A stretch of 64,000 nucleotides of DNA from Silene noctiflora. Taxonomy: Eukaryota > Streptophyta > Magnoliopsida > Caryophyllales > Caryophyllaceae. The stretch lies in contig VHZZ01000002.1 of NCBI GenBank assembly GCA_009801015.1, positions 683,202 through 747,201 on the forward strand, written 5' to 3'. This document shows, piece after piece, positions 1 to 14,283 of the stretch. Every line of letters begins with the position of its first letter. Position 1 is the stretch's first letter. The translations under genes were made by a program, and so were the position numbers. The notes below the pieces were generated by a model. It made no database searches. It saw only the letters and a program-made list of their open reading frames with translations, and was not told the DNA's origin.

Positions 1-107
1 CTCAAATACTGTATAACTTAGCATAAATTTAAACATTTTTTTATACTTCAATTACTTATAATATTTTAAATAGCATGGCCGTGCAATTTGCACGGGTTTA
101 AGACTAG
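1..107 (+). mobile_element. 3' end of a Helitron, truncated by the window edge
   Basis: A perfect 8-bp palindrome, CCGTGCAA/TTGCACGG (79-95, one-base spacer), is followed 8 bases later by CTAG (104-107) and a T. This hairpin plus CTAG|T layout is the standard 3' end of plant Helitrons, and the same layout recurs in three complete short elements further along this window. The rest of the element lies to the left of the window, so its size and 5' end cannot be seen. No Rep/helicase coding sequence is visible in the part present. Confidence 0.6.
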
Positions 108-677
108 TTCTATTCCAAACAAGACCATTATAAATTATCACTATACCAAAACTCATCTTAGTAAATCAACTAAACCGGGCATCCAATAGATATCCACTAA
201 ATTAAATTAAATTAAATTAACACGATAACGAAACAATCAACCATGCTATAATTCCAACAAAAATATTTCCTGTGAAATGAACCATATTCGTCTTAAACTT
301 AGAACGGATAGTGCCTCTCTCACAATAAGACAAGTGAGAGGGCAAGTGGGGGAAAATGGAACATCCCATGAATAATGCCACTTGCATACTGTGAGATGAA
401 CCATATCCGTCTTAAACTTAGAACGGATAGTACCGTCTTTCATGAGAATTTGGGAAATATTTATTACTTAGGAGTAATAATTTTCTAAAATCCCAAAAGA
501 TAATTATCAAAATTCGTGGTGTATATCGATAGCCGGCCAAAATATATACCAAACTTAGAACAACAACCAGAAGTCCTCTTTTCCCTCTTTTCCCCTTTTT
601 TCCTTCAATTCAATTCAATCAATAACCTCAATTAAACCCTAGTTTCAATTCAACTTCAATTGCCTTTCTCTCCTCCG
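108..677 (+). promoter_or_regulatory. Upstream region and first leader exon of the SPP gene
   Basis: No coding sequence is seen. A 41-bp direct repeat (272-312 and 391-431, two mismatches) carries a palindrome-like core, ATCCGTCTTAAACTTAGAAC, of a kind often seen in plant dispersed repeats. From about 540 the sequence becomes C/T-rich (TTTTCCCTCTTTTCCCC and similar), as in plant 5' leaders. A leader intron is likely at 678-777, with donor CCG|GTAAAT and a T-rich acceptor ending TTTGCAG. The transcription start is placed only roughly, near 540-600. Confidence 0.45.
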
Positions 678-848
678 GTAAATTACTTTAATTTCTGGTG
701 AATCTCATTAATTCACGGTAAAATTACTTCAATCCTTCTAATTTCATCGATGATTTTTTTTTTAATTTTTTTTGCAGGTTTGAGGAGTGAATTTGGTAAT
801 ATAGTGGCTGAATTAAGTTAATTTAAGTTATTTTGGTAAGTTTCGGTA

Positions 849-3800
849 ATGGCGGCGACGTTAGCTTCTGCTTCGGTGGTTGTTGGCGGCGTTTCGAAAC
901 TGAATATTAGTGATAAGAGGTTTAGTAAACGAAACGCTGGTGGCGAGTTTTCGAGAAGTCGAGTTAATGGTGGGATGTTGTGTTCGTCGTCTCGAAAATT
1001 CCCAATTTATCCTCGGTTGTCGATTTGTCGGCCTTCTGCTGGATTTTCTAAGTGCAGGTATGGTTATAGTTGTGTTGTTGATTGGCTTACGAGCTAGTTT
1101 TGCTTAAGACCGTCTTAATTGATTCCGTAGTCATCATAAATGTCATTAAATGAACCACTTAGTATAGCAAAATCCCGTCTTATCTTTTTATGGTTCAAGT
1201 GCTGTTTTAGTTATGTTACCTGTTTGTGTTGCAAAGAAATGGTCTTTTTGCTATAGCAATAAAAAAGGTGACAGTAGTATTTGAAATAAGAGACTTGTCG
1301 AGCTCAAAAGGAAGTGAGCCAAAGGAAAAGTTAAATTAGTCGCGAAAGATTGGATCTTGTTGAAAATTGGGAGTTATAGCGTGTAATTTGTTATCGTAAT
1401 TGTATTTTTGTTTGTGATGACCTAATGGAAGTGGTAATTTTTGGAGTAAATGTTGGAGTTTTTAAATAAAATAAATGAGAAATAAACGGCTTCTCTTCTC
1501 CTTGTTCAAAGTTCCGACTTTAGTGGAAGGAAATTGGGTGATTGGATTGGGTTTAGGTGCTCGTAACCGCAGTTGGACGTCATGAACCTAGTCTTAGACC
1601 AAAAGCTCATTACTTGGCAATTCACTACTTTGTTTTAAATGGCGATATGTGAAACTGAGGCGCATGGTACACAGCGATGGCACACGTCTCTTTTGCACAT
1701 CATGCACAAGAGCTGTACCAGTTTTGCAAACAAATTCTTTTTTTTTTTTCAAAATAAATTGCTGTGCACTATCGAGGAAATTTTTCATTATGATTTATTT
1801 AGTAATGATCTTTTCTTGGTATAGTGGTGTACATGCCATGGACATGAAGTCAGGAACCTTATTATCAGATATAAGTAGAGTTTGGACTTACGAGAATTTA
1901 GTTTTAATCTCGACTGTGCAACCGTGAGCTAGGTCTATTGGTAGTTTGGTACTCCAACTACACTAATTCAATGACATATGGATGCTTTTTGATTCGTCAC
2001 AAAGTTTTATTCTCCTTTACTTTTTCAGTGGCTTTTCAGTCATATAATTGCTTATCTATCTTGATATATATTCAGTGGATAACTGTCATATTTGTATTAT
2101 ATTGTCTTTCTTGGATAAAAGGTGGTCGCATGATGGCCTAACTAGCATGTCTACTGCACTTAGTATGAGAAATAACCTGTGGAAGCAGAAAGGTGCCGTT
2201 TTTCCAGAGGGGCGGCCCTTGACGACCTCTTCAGAAGATAGGATGCGCAGGTGCTGCAAACATATTAGTCGTAGGAAGGGTTCGTATACTAAGTGTTTAA
2301 GTTCAAGATTTACAGCTGACAGATCAACATTTCCATTGTCAAAGATTCTGCCTGAGAGCATTTTTGTAAGTTCCTCTCAATTACTCTCGTGTTTGCATGT
2401 GAGAAGCTTATGCCCTGTAGTTTTGAGATTAATGAATACACGATTAGAGGTATTAATGCATCTTTGTTTTGTGAACTTTTGTTGTCTTGGAATCAACTAG
2501 TGGATATTATTACTGCTAGTGTACAAAAGCAACTGAATCTGGATTTAGTAGACTTAAGAGAGTCAAGAAAGTTAGAAAGGTGCTGTTGCCTGAGTAGAGA
2601 GAGCGATATTGGCCTATTGGGAGAGCTTTTTCGTTAGAACTTCTTTTTCTTCCACTCAATGCGTATCTTACCATCCTACTAAAGCATAAACATGCAAATG
2701 TCAGTAACTGATTTCAGTTTCACATTCTTTTTAAAAGTGGCTTCTGACACCAGTCTCATTTGTATTAAAAAGTGGCTAAATTGTTAAGCCGTCAGATACA
2801 AATACTTTGATACTATTAAATGGTGTGAACTGTGAAGCTCTTAGTGAGTCTCCAGCTTGAACAGCTAGGTCCGACAAAGTGTCTGCTGATGCTGATCTCC
2901 CAACACTTCCTAGCCAATTGGTCTATATTGATACTGAAGTTGCTACTAAAATATGGACATTGCCCAAAGTGTCTCTTAATAGATTGTTACGTGGATGGGG
3001 TTATGACAATATACTCACAACTTGTCCCTGTTACAATAGTGTCCGTTTCACTATTGTATATGATGGTGTAACACTGTATTTATTCGTTCTTTACTTTGTT
3101 TTTTTTTTGGGTGGGGTGGGGTGGGGTGGGGTGGGGTGGGGGTCGGGGGTAATGAGCCCATCTCGTTTGACTTAAATTGGTTTATCAATGTTTAAGAGTC
3201 AAATGAGGATAAGAGCATGCACATCCAAGAGTATGATTTTATCCTCTTATTTCTTCTCTTTCCTTCTTTAATTTTGACACCTCATTTTCACCCATATTCC
3301 ACTATCTCCATCCTCTTTATTTTACTCTTCTTAAAAAAAATTCCACATCAAAGAGGATCCTCTTATTTCCTCTTCCAAATTTTTATAACCAAAAAATAAA
3401 AAAGAAATAAATTATATGCCACATTTTAGATAATGAATGACTAATGGGCACAAGGGACAAGGTTACATATCCTCTAAAAATAGAGGGAGTGTTCCTCTTC
3501 CTCCTTCAAAGATGACTTGTAACAATGGTTCCACATTGAAGAGGACATCCTCTTAGATGAGAGAGGGTGCTAAGAGGATGGTCCATCCTCTTCAATGTGG
3601 ATGCTGTAAAGGATGAAAAGGAAAAAGAGAAACCTTGTTTTTTTTGGTAGGATGGTGGAAGACTTGGTTCAAATCATACACTTGGACTACCTACTAACTT
3701 TGTCTCAAATTCCTTGACGCATTGTTCGGTTTGCGAAAAGAATCAGTTTTATCATAGATGTAGTTGCGTTCCTGTGGCTGAAAATGCTGGATAATATAGT

Positions 3801-6800
3801 TGCCATTTTTTTAAAAAAAATTCGTATTCCTTTTTTAGTGTCATGTTTGTTTATTCTTTAGGTAAAGAAACATCGTGCACAATGTTCCGCTGTTGGTCCG
3901 GATGAACCACATGCAGTGAGCACAAGTTGGCCCGAAGAAACGTTGGAGAAGCCTGGATTGGACTATCTGGAGGATGAAGTAGGAAGAGTAGAGGGAGAGG
4001 TAGAGGTAGAGGAATTTTTGGGGGTTGAACTTCCATCTCACCCCAAATTATACCGAGGACAACTAAAAAATGGATTGCGCTACATTATTTTACCTAATAA
4101 AGTTCCACCAAACAGGTATTTTCTTCTAGGCCTTAATGTCGTCTTCGGAATTATGATTTGATACTATCTTGCTTTAAATTCTAAATTCCTAGTAACATAG
4201 GGTGGCAATTTATTGGAAACTGGCTGCATAGTGCATATTACTTCTGCGGTAAATGTTACTCCCTCCTTTCAAATGAATTCATAAGTTTGAGTAAAATATA
4301 CCTCAGATATGAATAAAAAGTGTATGGAATTCACTTGAATGGAGGGAGTATGTTGCTTATGTTGATTTAATTTAATTTTAGGTGACGAGCCATATGACTC
4401 CTTTCAGTGATGATTGTGTTTTGCTGTAATGAGTAATTGCAAGGAGGTTCTACTTTGTGCTGTGAAAAAAGGACCCGCGAGGAAGGTTTAGTTAGTGTTG
4501 TGTCTGTTGTCATGGGACAAGTCATTTGGCTTGCTCACTTTGTTCTTTTCTTTCAGCTTGGAGGTAGTTCATAGCGAGTCTGAGAGACAAACGTAAATGC
4601 TATTTATTTATGAAGCTAACATCCTTGAGAAGTTATCACCTTATCTTCTAAAGTGGCTGACTGGCAGAGGCTCTCATCGACTCAATCTCAGTTCTCAGAT
4701 TCATATTTTTTGTCTTGAAGCTAACCTTAAAGAGTTGAAATTTGTTCATTAGTCACGCGTATGCTTTTATTTATACGCCTTCCATTGTATTGGCATACTT
4801 GTTTACAGATGTTTTATTTCGTCTAAGGTTTGAAGCTCATATGGAAGTTCACGTTGGGTCTGTCGATGAGGAAGATGATGAGCAAGGGATAGCACATATG
4901 ATAGAACATGTTGCATTTCTTGGAAGTAAGAAACGTGAGAAGTTGCTTGGGACAGGTGCACGATCTAATGCTTACACAGACTTCCACCACACTGTCTTCC
5001 ATATTCATTCTCCAACTCATGCAAAGGTTTGTTGCATTTCATCAAGTCTTTGTTGTTTGATTCTAGCGCTTCAAACTTTGGTTGATTTTTGTTTTTTACA
5101 CTGATCGCATTCATAGTAACACTATTAATAGTACTGTATTTCATATACATTACAAACTGACTATGTATGCGTGGTATTTGGCAGGAAGCTGATGGTGATC
5201 TGCTTCCTTTTGTACTCGATGCTTTAAATGAGGTACCAATTGACACTGTGGTGCAATCACTTGAACGACTAGGATTGGACTTGTTTTCCTTGCAAAACCA
5301 AGGAGCCGCCTGAGTGATCTTGTAACAACGCTTCTTGTTTTTTTTTTTTTTTTTCCAGATAGCTTTCTATCCTAAATTTCTTACATCAAGAGTTGAGAAG
5401 GAAAGGCGAGCGATATTATCAGAACTTCAGATGATGAACACTATAGAATATCGTGTTGACTGCCAGGTGGATAAGGACTTTCCATTTTCCAAATACCCTT
5501 TATTTCCTATAGTAGGGTACTTGTTACCAATTTTATAACTCTTGTTTGTCGTGCCATTTATGCAGCTGTTGCAGCATTTGCATTCAGAAAACAAGCTGAG
5601 TGAAAGGTTTCCTATAGGATTAGAGGAGCAGATTAAGAAGTGGGATGCTGATAAAATTAGAAAATTTCATGAGCGGTGGTACTTTCCAGCAAATGCCACC
5701 TTGTACATTGTGGGGGATATAGATAATATCTCCAAGACAATTTATCAAATAGAGGTCAGTGACTTTTGTCTGGAATGGTTTAATCTTGATTCTTTATTTC
5801 TGCTTCTTAGTTGCTGGTCTCATTTTACTGTGTTTGAACTGTAGGCTGTGCTTGGCCAGACTGGTTTGGAGAAAGAAGTAGAGGCCTCTCCACCTTCAGC
5901 ACCTAATGCTTTTGGTGCTATGGCTAGTTTCCTTGTGCCAAAGTTGTCAGTTGGGCTCGGAGGAACTCAAGAAAAAATTTCAGGTGCTGAACGCTCCAAG
6001 ATTATTAAAAAGGAAAGACATGCAATACGGCCACCTGTTCAGCATAATTGGTCTCTACCTGGAAGGGGTAGTGTCCCTGATCCTCCCCAGATATTTCAGC
6101 ATGAGTTGCTTCAAAACTTTTCTTTCAATATGTTCTGCAAGGTAAACAAGCATCTCATGTTCTAATCTACTATTTGTCAGTATATTGTGGTTGAATTATG
6201 CTTCTGTTTTTCTTGCCCCCTCCCCAACCACTACAACAACAAATGCTTATTCCTAAGTATGTAACGGTGCATGTTCTAATTCTAATCAGTAACTCACCCG
6301 TTCCTGCTTTTCATTTTGTTTTGACATTATCGTTCTTGTGGTTTATATTTGAAACAGGTGCCCGTGAGTAAGGTCCAGACATTTGGTGACTTGCGAAATG
6401 TACTTATGAAGAGGATTGTTCTTTCTGCCTTACATTTCAGGATTAACACCCGATACAAGGTCCTTTATCAGAGAACATTTTGTTGTTTTATCATATTTTT
6501 GGAACTTATGTCTTATGTTACCCAATTTATGGAATTCTGATGTTCATAAGTTGGTTCACGTATTTACTCGCATTTACAGTTTAAAGTAGTTTCAGCAAAG
6601 TTTGTTTTGGTTATAATTCTCGGAGTACGTTGGTAATAGACTTTATTTATTGCATGTTACATTGCTATATCACTTTAAAAAAAGTGTCGTTGCTTTCCCC
6701 AAATATTCCTTCAATAGTACTACTACTACTTATAAAGTTATAATCCAGACATACGCAAGAAATCCTTGCTTAATACTCCTCTTTTTCATATTTTCTCTTT

Positions 6801-9800
6801 AATATGTTTTTGTTTCTTATTAGTGCTACTCTGTATTAGTACATAGGAAAATAGTTATTTTACCTGCCTGAGCTAGTTTATTGAAAATGTGCAGAGTTCA
6901 AACCCCCCTTTCACTGCAATTGAGTTGGACCACAGTGATTCTGGAAGAGAAGGCTGCACTGTCACCACACTTACTGTTACTGCAGAACCTAAAAATTGGC
7001 GTGATGCAATTAAAGTTGCAGTTCAGGAGGTTTGTGCTTAATTGTGTTAGTTCATTGCATCACCATAGCTGCTATCCCTTTATTGAATGAATCACATTCT
7101 TCCCAAACTAGATGTAATGCTTTCTGTATGCAGGTGCGGAGGCTGAAAGAATTTGGTGTGACAAAAGGTGAATTAGCTCGTTACAGGGACGCCTTGTTGA
7201 AAGACAGTGAACATTTAGCTGCCATGATTGATAATGTACCATCGGTGGACAATTTGGATTTTGTAATGGAAAGTGATGCATTGGGTCATAAAGTGATGGA
7301 CCAACTGCAGGGCCATGAGTGTTTGGTGGCTGTTGCTGGAACTGTAACCCAAGAAGAGGTATATGCTATGTATTGAGAATTTGAGAATTATTCATTTTCA
7401 ACTATGCTTCTGTCCTTGCATTGATTTTCATAATTTGCTCAGTAAACACGTGTTGGAATTTTTGAAATCGTCCACATTGAATTTAGTTTTTTGAGAATTG
7501 AACAAGTTACAAGATCTTCATCTTTGTTAAGGCGTGGTTATGGCCGTATAAGCCTTGTCTCCTATATGAAGGTTTGCTGGGCCGGCAATGTTCCCCAGGC
7601 GCCGTGAGGCAAGGTAGCTAACTAATATGACCTCCGGAGTTGCCTCCTGATACACCTTCATTTTAAACTTTGCATGTGGGAAATGGAGAGCTGAGAAAGA
7701 GTGCTTCACAACTAAGGTTGTGTTCTTTGTTGTGGCTGTCAGTGATCCTATGTGTGGAATTGATTAATCTTATGTTATAAATTGAATTTATAGACATTTG
7801 GCCAATTTATTATACCGTTGTTTTTTTAAGTGAAATGATGAGTAGATATTGTGAGCTTCACATTATCTGAATTAAATTGACTAATGGACATGAGTTGTGG
7901 CTGATTATTAATCATCCAATTGTTACCAACCCACTTTTGTAATTAATGAGGACAATTATGCAGGATTCTGCTGTTTGCATGATCTCCTGTAGTTGTATTT
8001 TATATTCTCTGGTATGTATAATTCTTCAATAGTATACTGGACTAACTCCTGGTTTTGTGTTGAAGGTCAACTCCATTGGCGCGGAAGTGTTGGAGTTCAT
8101 CTCTGATTTTGGCAAATCAACTGCCCCAGCTCCTGCAGCAATTGTTGCATGCGTCCCTAAGAAAGTACATAATGACGGTTCTGGTGAAATTGATTTCAAA
8201 ATATCCCCAAGTGAGATTTCTGAAGCCATAAGAGCAGGATTGGAGCAACCTATTGAGGCTGAACCAGAGGTGTGATGAGTGAAAAATTAGAGTTTTGCTT
8301 ATTGAAGTTGTTTTATGTTTCAGTTTTTAATATTTACTTATTGTATATTGTATATGTTTTCTAGCTTGAGGTGCCAAAGGACCTTATAAATTCATCACAG
8401 CTAAGTGAATTAAGATCGCAACGCAACCCCATGTTCATACCAGTGGTAGCAGAACATGGAACTGAATCGTTCGACAAAGAGACAGGGATTACTCAGCGCC
8501 GTCTTTCCAATGGTATTTCAGTGAATTACAAGGTATTCCTAGCTCTGTTTGCCTTCTGTAGCATGATTGTACCAAAGGTTCATTAACTATGTAGCTTTCC
8601 TATATCTCCTGAGTGCTTCTTGTATATGTTCTGGTCATGGTATTAGATATTGTCCACCACTCTGCATTGCAACCAGGTAGGAATTGGAAGGTTCTGTTGC
8701 GCAATTTAAGGCGTTAGTATCAACTGTTTTTATGGAGTAATGGCTGACAACTGATTTCGAGATCATGTCTTCGATCGATATTTGATACCATGTTCTAGGG
8801 CTGTCATTTAAATTTACTGTTCAGAAAAGAAACAAACCCCTGCTTTTTGGTTCTTTATCATTTAAAATTGAGGAAGATGCAATACTGCGCAGAGTGATTT
8901 TAGCTCTACATTGTGGTGGCCTTCCCCCACGCTTTGTGTCTTGAATGTCATGTTTCTCCTTCTCACTTTTGACGTGACGACTCTATTGTCATTGTAGATC
9001 TCCAGACATGAAAGCCAGAGTGGTGTCATGCGGCTTATAGTTGGTGGCGGACGAGCTGTTGAGAGCTCAGATGAAAAAGGCTCTGTTGTTGTTGGAGTCC
9101 GAACTCTCAGTGAGGGTGGCCGTGTTGGAAACTTTTCAAGAGAGCAGGTGAAGTTCATCTATTTATGCGGTTAGGTTAAATCCTTGGATGATATAGGTGG
9201 TGTTATAGACTACACTGCTTTACTGTAGTTTTAAAACTTAGTTGCAGTTTGCAAGTGAGAATATTAGCAAAAGGCTATCTTGTGTTTGAGTGACAGGGCA
9301 TTGGATTCCTAAGTTGTTAGTGAAATTCTGCGCACTTCTTTTTGATGACATTCCTATGTTTTTAGTGAACGTAATGAGTAAAATATCTGTTTGATAAATT
9401 GTTTGCACTATATCATATACCATCACATCTTAAGTTATTAGGTTTGCCTTTCTAAGCTTGTACTAATTACTCTAATGTTTCTATGCTTATGGCAGGTTGA
9501 GCTTTTCTGTGTGAATCATTTGATAAATTGCTCTCTGGAATCCACAGAGGAGTTTATCTGTATGGAATTTCGTTTTACATTGAGAGATAATGGAATGCGC
9601 GCTGCTTTCCAGTTGTTGCACATGGTTCTTGAGGTACTTACGAATGTTACGATAGCTCATAGTCTTCTTAGCCTAGATTTGTGGAAGATCCTTGTGATTT
9701 GAATGCAATGTTTTACCTGTTTTTATTCTATTAAAAGCATGGTTACGTGCTCTGAGGACATTTCATTTTTTACTTTGACATTGACGGCAATAAGAGCAGT

Positions 9801-12800
9801 TGCTCTCTGCTGCACTGATTATCACTTCTATTGCTAGCTTTTCTAGTCAATTTAGGTTGCCAAAATAGACCGATCTATTTCAATTGCGACCTATATTTTA
9901 AAAAGATTATAATGTATTATCTTGATTTTTTTTTTCTCTCTAGTAGATTCAGAGCTACACTATTGGGTTTCGTGTGTGTTTGGAACTTTGGACATTTTGG
10001 TAAATGTTCTCTAATTAGAGATTCTTTTAGAAATTTCATATTTGAATTTGATGTACATACGATGATGCGAAACTGTAAGTGCTCATTTGATGGTATATGG
10101 TAGTTAGATCTGGTGTGTAATTGTCGATATTTTGGTGATGCTGGCAACTTTAATGCGGCCTGTACTTTGTTTTGAAATTCATGATCTTTTTCATTCTAAA
10201 TTGTTCTTTTTTGGATTTTCAGCATAGCGTATGGCTGGATGATGCATTTGATAGAGCAAGACAACTGTACTTGTCATACTATCGGTCAATTCCTAAAAGT
10301 TTAGAGCGATCTACAGCTCATAAGCTTATGGTTGCTATGTTAAATGGTGATGAGCGGTTTGTCGAGCCCACGCCCGAGTCATTGCAGAAATTAACATTGC
10401 AGTCAGTGAAAGAGGCTGTAATGAATCAGTTTGTGGGTGGCAACATGGAGGTAATTTCCTAACAGCTTTTTTTTTTCTATTTTTTCTTTTTTCTTTTTAT
10501 TATTATTTTAAATGAAAGCATCTTTTATATGAAGTTAATCAAGTTATTGTTTCTCTGAATGGTCAGGTCAGCATTGTTGGAGACTTCTCAGAGGAGGAGA
10601 TTGAATCTTGCATTCTTGATTACCTTGGGACAGTTAGCACAGCTCGTGATTTTGATAAGAAGCTTTTAATCGACCCAATTACTTTCCGTCCACCATCTGA
10701 CATGCAATTTCAGCAGGTAAACGAAGAGTACATGTGTTGGTATTGTTAATAGTCCGGACTATTAGGCATAGCTTTTGAAGCTGAGTTCCCATGTGACGAG
10801 TTAGTGTTTTGCCTTTGACATCTAATTGCGGGTCCTCTAAAAATGATTGTCGTGGGTTTTGTCAAAATTTGCAGGTCTTTCTAAAAGACACTGACGAAAG
10901 AGCTTGTGCCTATATTGCTGGCCCTGCACCAAACAGATGGGGCCTTACTGCCGACGGGGTGGATCTTTTTGAATCAAGTGAGTTCTTGTCATTTGAACCT
11001 GATAATTTTTCATTTGTCTAATTATTTCAGGGGCCAATTATGTGGCGGTGAATGCCTTTGGTGTGCTTGTTCTTGTTGTGCACCGAGCACCTATTGATAT
11101 TGATATCTTCATTTGCAACCAAAACAAGCTAAATTATATAAGCAAGAACCAGTTGTATTCATAAATATTAATAGGGTGCTTTTAAGTGATGATAAAAGCG
11201 TGTATGACCGATACTAAACAAGCTGCAATAAATCACACCATTGAGCTCGCCACTGCGTTGTAGAATGCTACCACGATTTGTGATCTTTACCGCAGTTGCA
11301 ACTGACACTACGGTTTTGTTTCATGATCGGGATCATATGTTGTTAACTGATATATTATATTTTTATGTTTGATACTCTTTGTGCTTCAAAACTTGCATTT
11401 CCTATGCATAACTTTGGTCACCTTATAATACTAGAAGTCACAAAGATCTTGCTAATGAATCTTTGTTCAAAGATATGACATTTTGACTAAGCATATCAAT
11501 CAGACAGCTGAACTGATAATGTTATTGTTTTTTCTAGTTGAGCAAACAAAATCGACGGTTCCATCGCTGGATGGCTCGAATAAGCCGCAAAGCAAAATTC
11601 AAGGCCACCCTCTCTTCTTTGGCATCACGATGGGGTTATTGGCAGAAGTTATCAATTCCAGGTAACTGAGCTAATGTTATGTGTGAAAATTTAGTTTCAT
11701 TGGTATCTTATTGCCACACATTGGAGAGTTTGGTTTAAAGTGTACGGCTACTATGGGTAAAGTTGCTGTCATTATGAAGTACTTTTACCCCTTTTACTGT
11801 AATATTTTAGTACTTCACTAGATTAATGCACTGGTAGATGCTTCTGGCGGTGGTAATAATTTGGGATCTCTAAGGCAAAAGATTTTCATTTTTTGTATGG
11901 GAGTGAACTTTTATTTTTTATTTATGTAGACGCTTATGTCAACAATCTGACCGTTGCTAAATTTTTGTGCCTTGTACTGTACTGAAAATGCGACATAAAG
12001 CCTCCAAACTTGCCACCACGATATGGTCTACTTTTTCACTTATGGAAATCGACCCCTTATAACATTCCATGTATTATATTGTGTCAAAGTAGAAACAACA
12101 TGCTCATGTTTGATGCATTAACCAGTGTAAGTACGCAAAGAATGTCATATGAAACTATTGTTATCCACAGGCAGTGGTTGGCAAAGATCTCTCTCTTTCG
12201 CAGAATTGGTACATGTCAATGTTTTTCCGTTCTTTTATTACCATGGTGCACCCCTCTAATATGTGGCTCTGAGTTAACTATGTATGTTTTTTGCGAGTTG
12301 TGATGCAAAAAGTTGATTTTTATTTTTGAATTTAAATCCTATTTGCTTTCTTGTTGCAGGCTTTTCACTACAGTTAGGGATTCTCTGGGATTGACATACG
12401 ATGTATCTTGCGAGTTAAACTTATTCGATAGGCTAAATTTTGGGTGGTATGTGATATCAGTGACATCGACCCCAGGAAAGGTGTGCACAAAGTTTGAAGC
12501 TTGAATCCCATACTCCAACTTCATATTGTCATTGTTTTTTTTAGTTATTTGCCCCCACATCTAATCACCAGAATGGACAGGTACATAAAGCAGTTGATGC
12601 TTGCAAGAATGTTCTCAGAGGCCTGCATAGCGACAAAATTGCTCCAAGAGAGCTTGACAGGGTCAGTACAATTGCAAATCTTGGAAAGTTTGTCAGTCAC
12701 AAAATATAGTACTCGTACTATTTATCTTTTTTTTTTTTTTTTTTTTCGTTCAACGACAGCTCTGTTGGTCGTTACTAGTTCCACAATTTCACTTGTCCAG

Positions 12801-14240
12801 GATTGTTTCTTTGTACTAAGCATGCTCGTATTAGTGTGAAAATATTCTATTGTTGGCATACCCAGGATGACCGATGACATTAAGATGACAAATCTGTTAT
12901 CACTCATGATTGAACTTTACCATTGCTCCCCTCTCATTCTGCATGTCATGTCCTCGGATTGTCAGTACAACTAATCTATGCTTTATTTTGGTCAGGCAAG
13001 CTTGTAGTCTGGTTGTCTTAGCCCTTAGGTTTTATCTTTCATATGGCTGCTGTTTTTGTAAGTATTTGACTTATGATAGTAGCCTTCATTCTCGTCGTCT
13101 AATAAAACATATTTGTGATCTTAATCTGCAGGCAAAGAGGACATTATTGATGAGACATGAAGCTGAGATAAAGGCAAATGCGTACTGGCTTGGGCTGCTA
13201 GCCCATTTACAAGCGGATTCTGTTCCAAGGAAGGTAACATGGATTGCCTTCTAAGACTATTTCTCCTTTGGTTTCTTCTTCTTGTCTTTATGCTCATTTA
13301 CAGCTTGTATGCCTTTTCACTTGCTGGCATCTTTAAGATCTAATATAAATCCCTTCTCTCTACTAGGACTTAACTTGCATAAAAGATCTGATTTTCCTCT
13401 ACGAGTCTGCGACAATAGAGGATGTATATTTTGCGTATGAGCAGTTGAAGGTGGACGAAGATTCTTTGTTTTCTTGCATTGGGATTGCTGGAGCTCAGGC
13501 CGGAGATGATATTTCAGGTGATTTGATCTGGATTTATTTTGTTTTAATTGATCACGAATGTGTCAACGTAGAGTTTGACCCATTAAATGTTCAGGAAGCC
13601 TTTTTGTAAGCACACTAGAGTTGCTTGAAAGTAAACTCTTGATGGTATAGGGGGTAAATGGGCCGAACCTTGAGTTTGGGTTGATCGATCGGACTCACTA
13701 GGATTCGTTCTCTTGTTTGCAACAATCAGTAAAACATTCTACATTAGTAGTACTCCGTATATGATACTGCCTAGTATGATACCATCTTCACAGAATGTCA
13801 CAAACTCGAGAATTTGAATCCCTGTGAATCTACATAGTTATACTCGAAAAACAAAAGCGAGCTTTTAGGATTATGCAGGCCGAGTTTCCCAATGATAGGA
13901 CTTCGCTCTTTTTGCATCTTCCTCGGTCAATTTGAGTTTGAGCAGCTTTCATTGAATCGAACATAAGGGCTTAGTGAACCGGCTTTGTTAAGTTATAAAT
14001 CTTACAACAACCTGCGTGGTGCCTTTACAGATGTCTAGCTTTCATTGAATCGAACATAAGGGCTTAGTGAACCGGCTTTGTTAAGTTATAAATCTTACAA
14101 CAACCTGCGTGGTGCCTTTACAGATGTCTAGGTTTGTCTTCCCCAAACAATGTAAGAAAATCTCGCCATACATGTCTTGATATAGGCAAGAGAATTTCTG
14201 CTTGTTAGCAGGTTTCTTTTATTTAAATGATTGAATCCCT

Positions 14241-14283
<43 letters not shown>

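Noticed and set aside
2879-3071. Open frame starting MSADADLPTLPSQLVYIDTE as an extra SPP exon
   Set aside because: Joining exon 2 (to 2365) directly to the exon at 3862 keeps frame and matches the known order of SPP. This stretch has no good splice signals and no counterpart in SPP.
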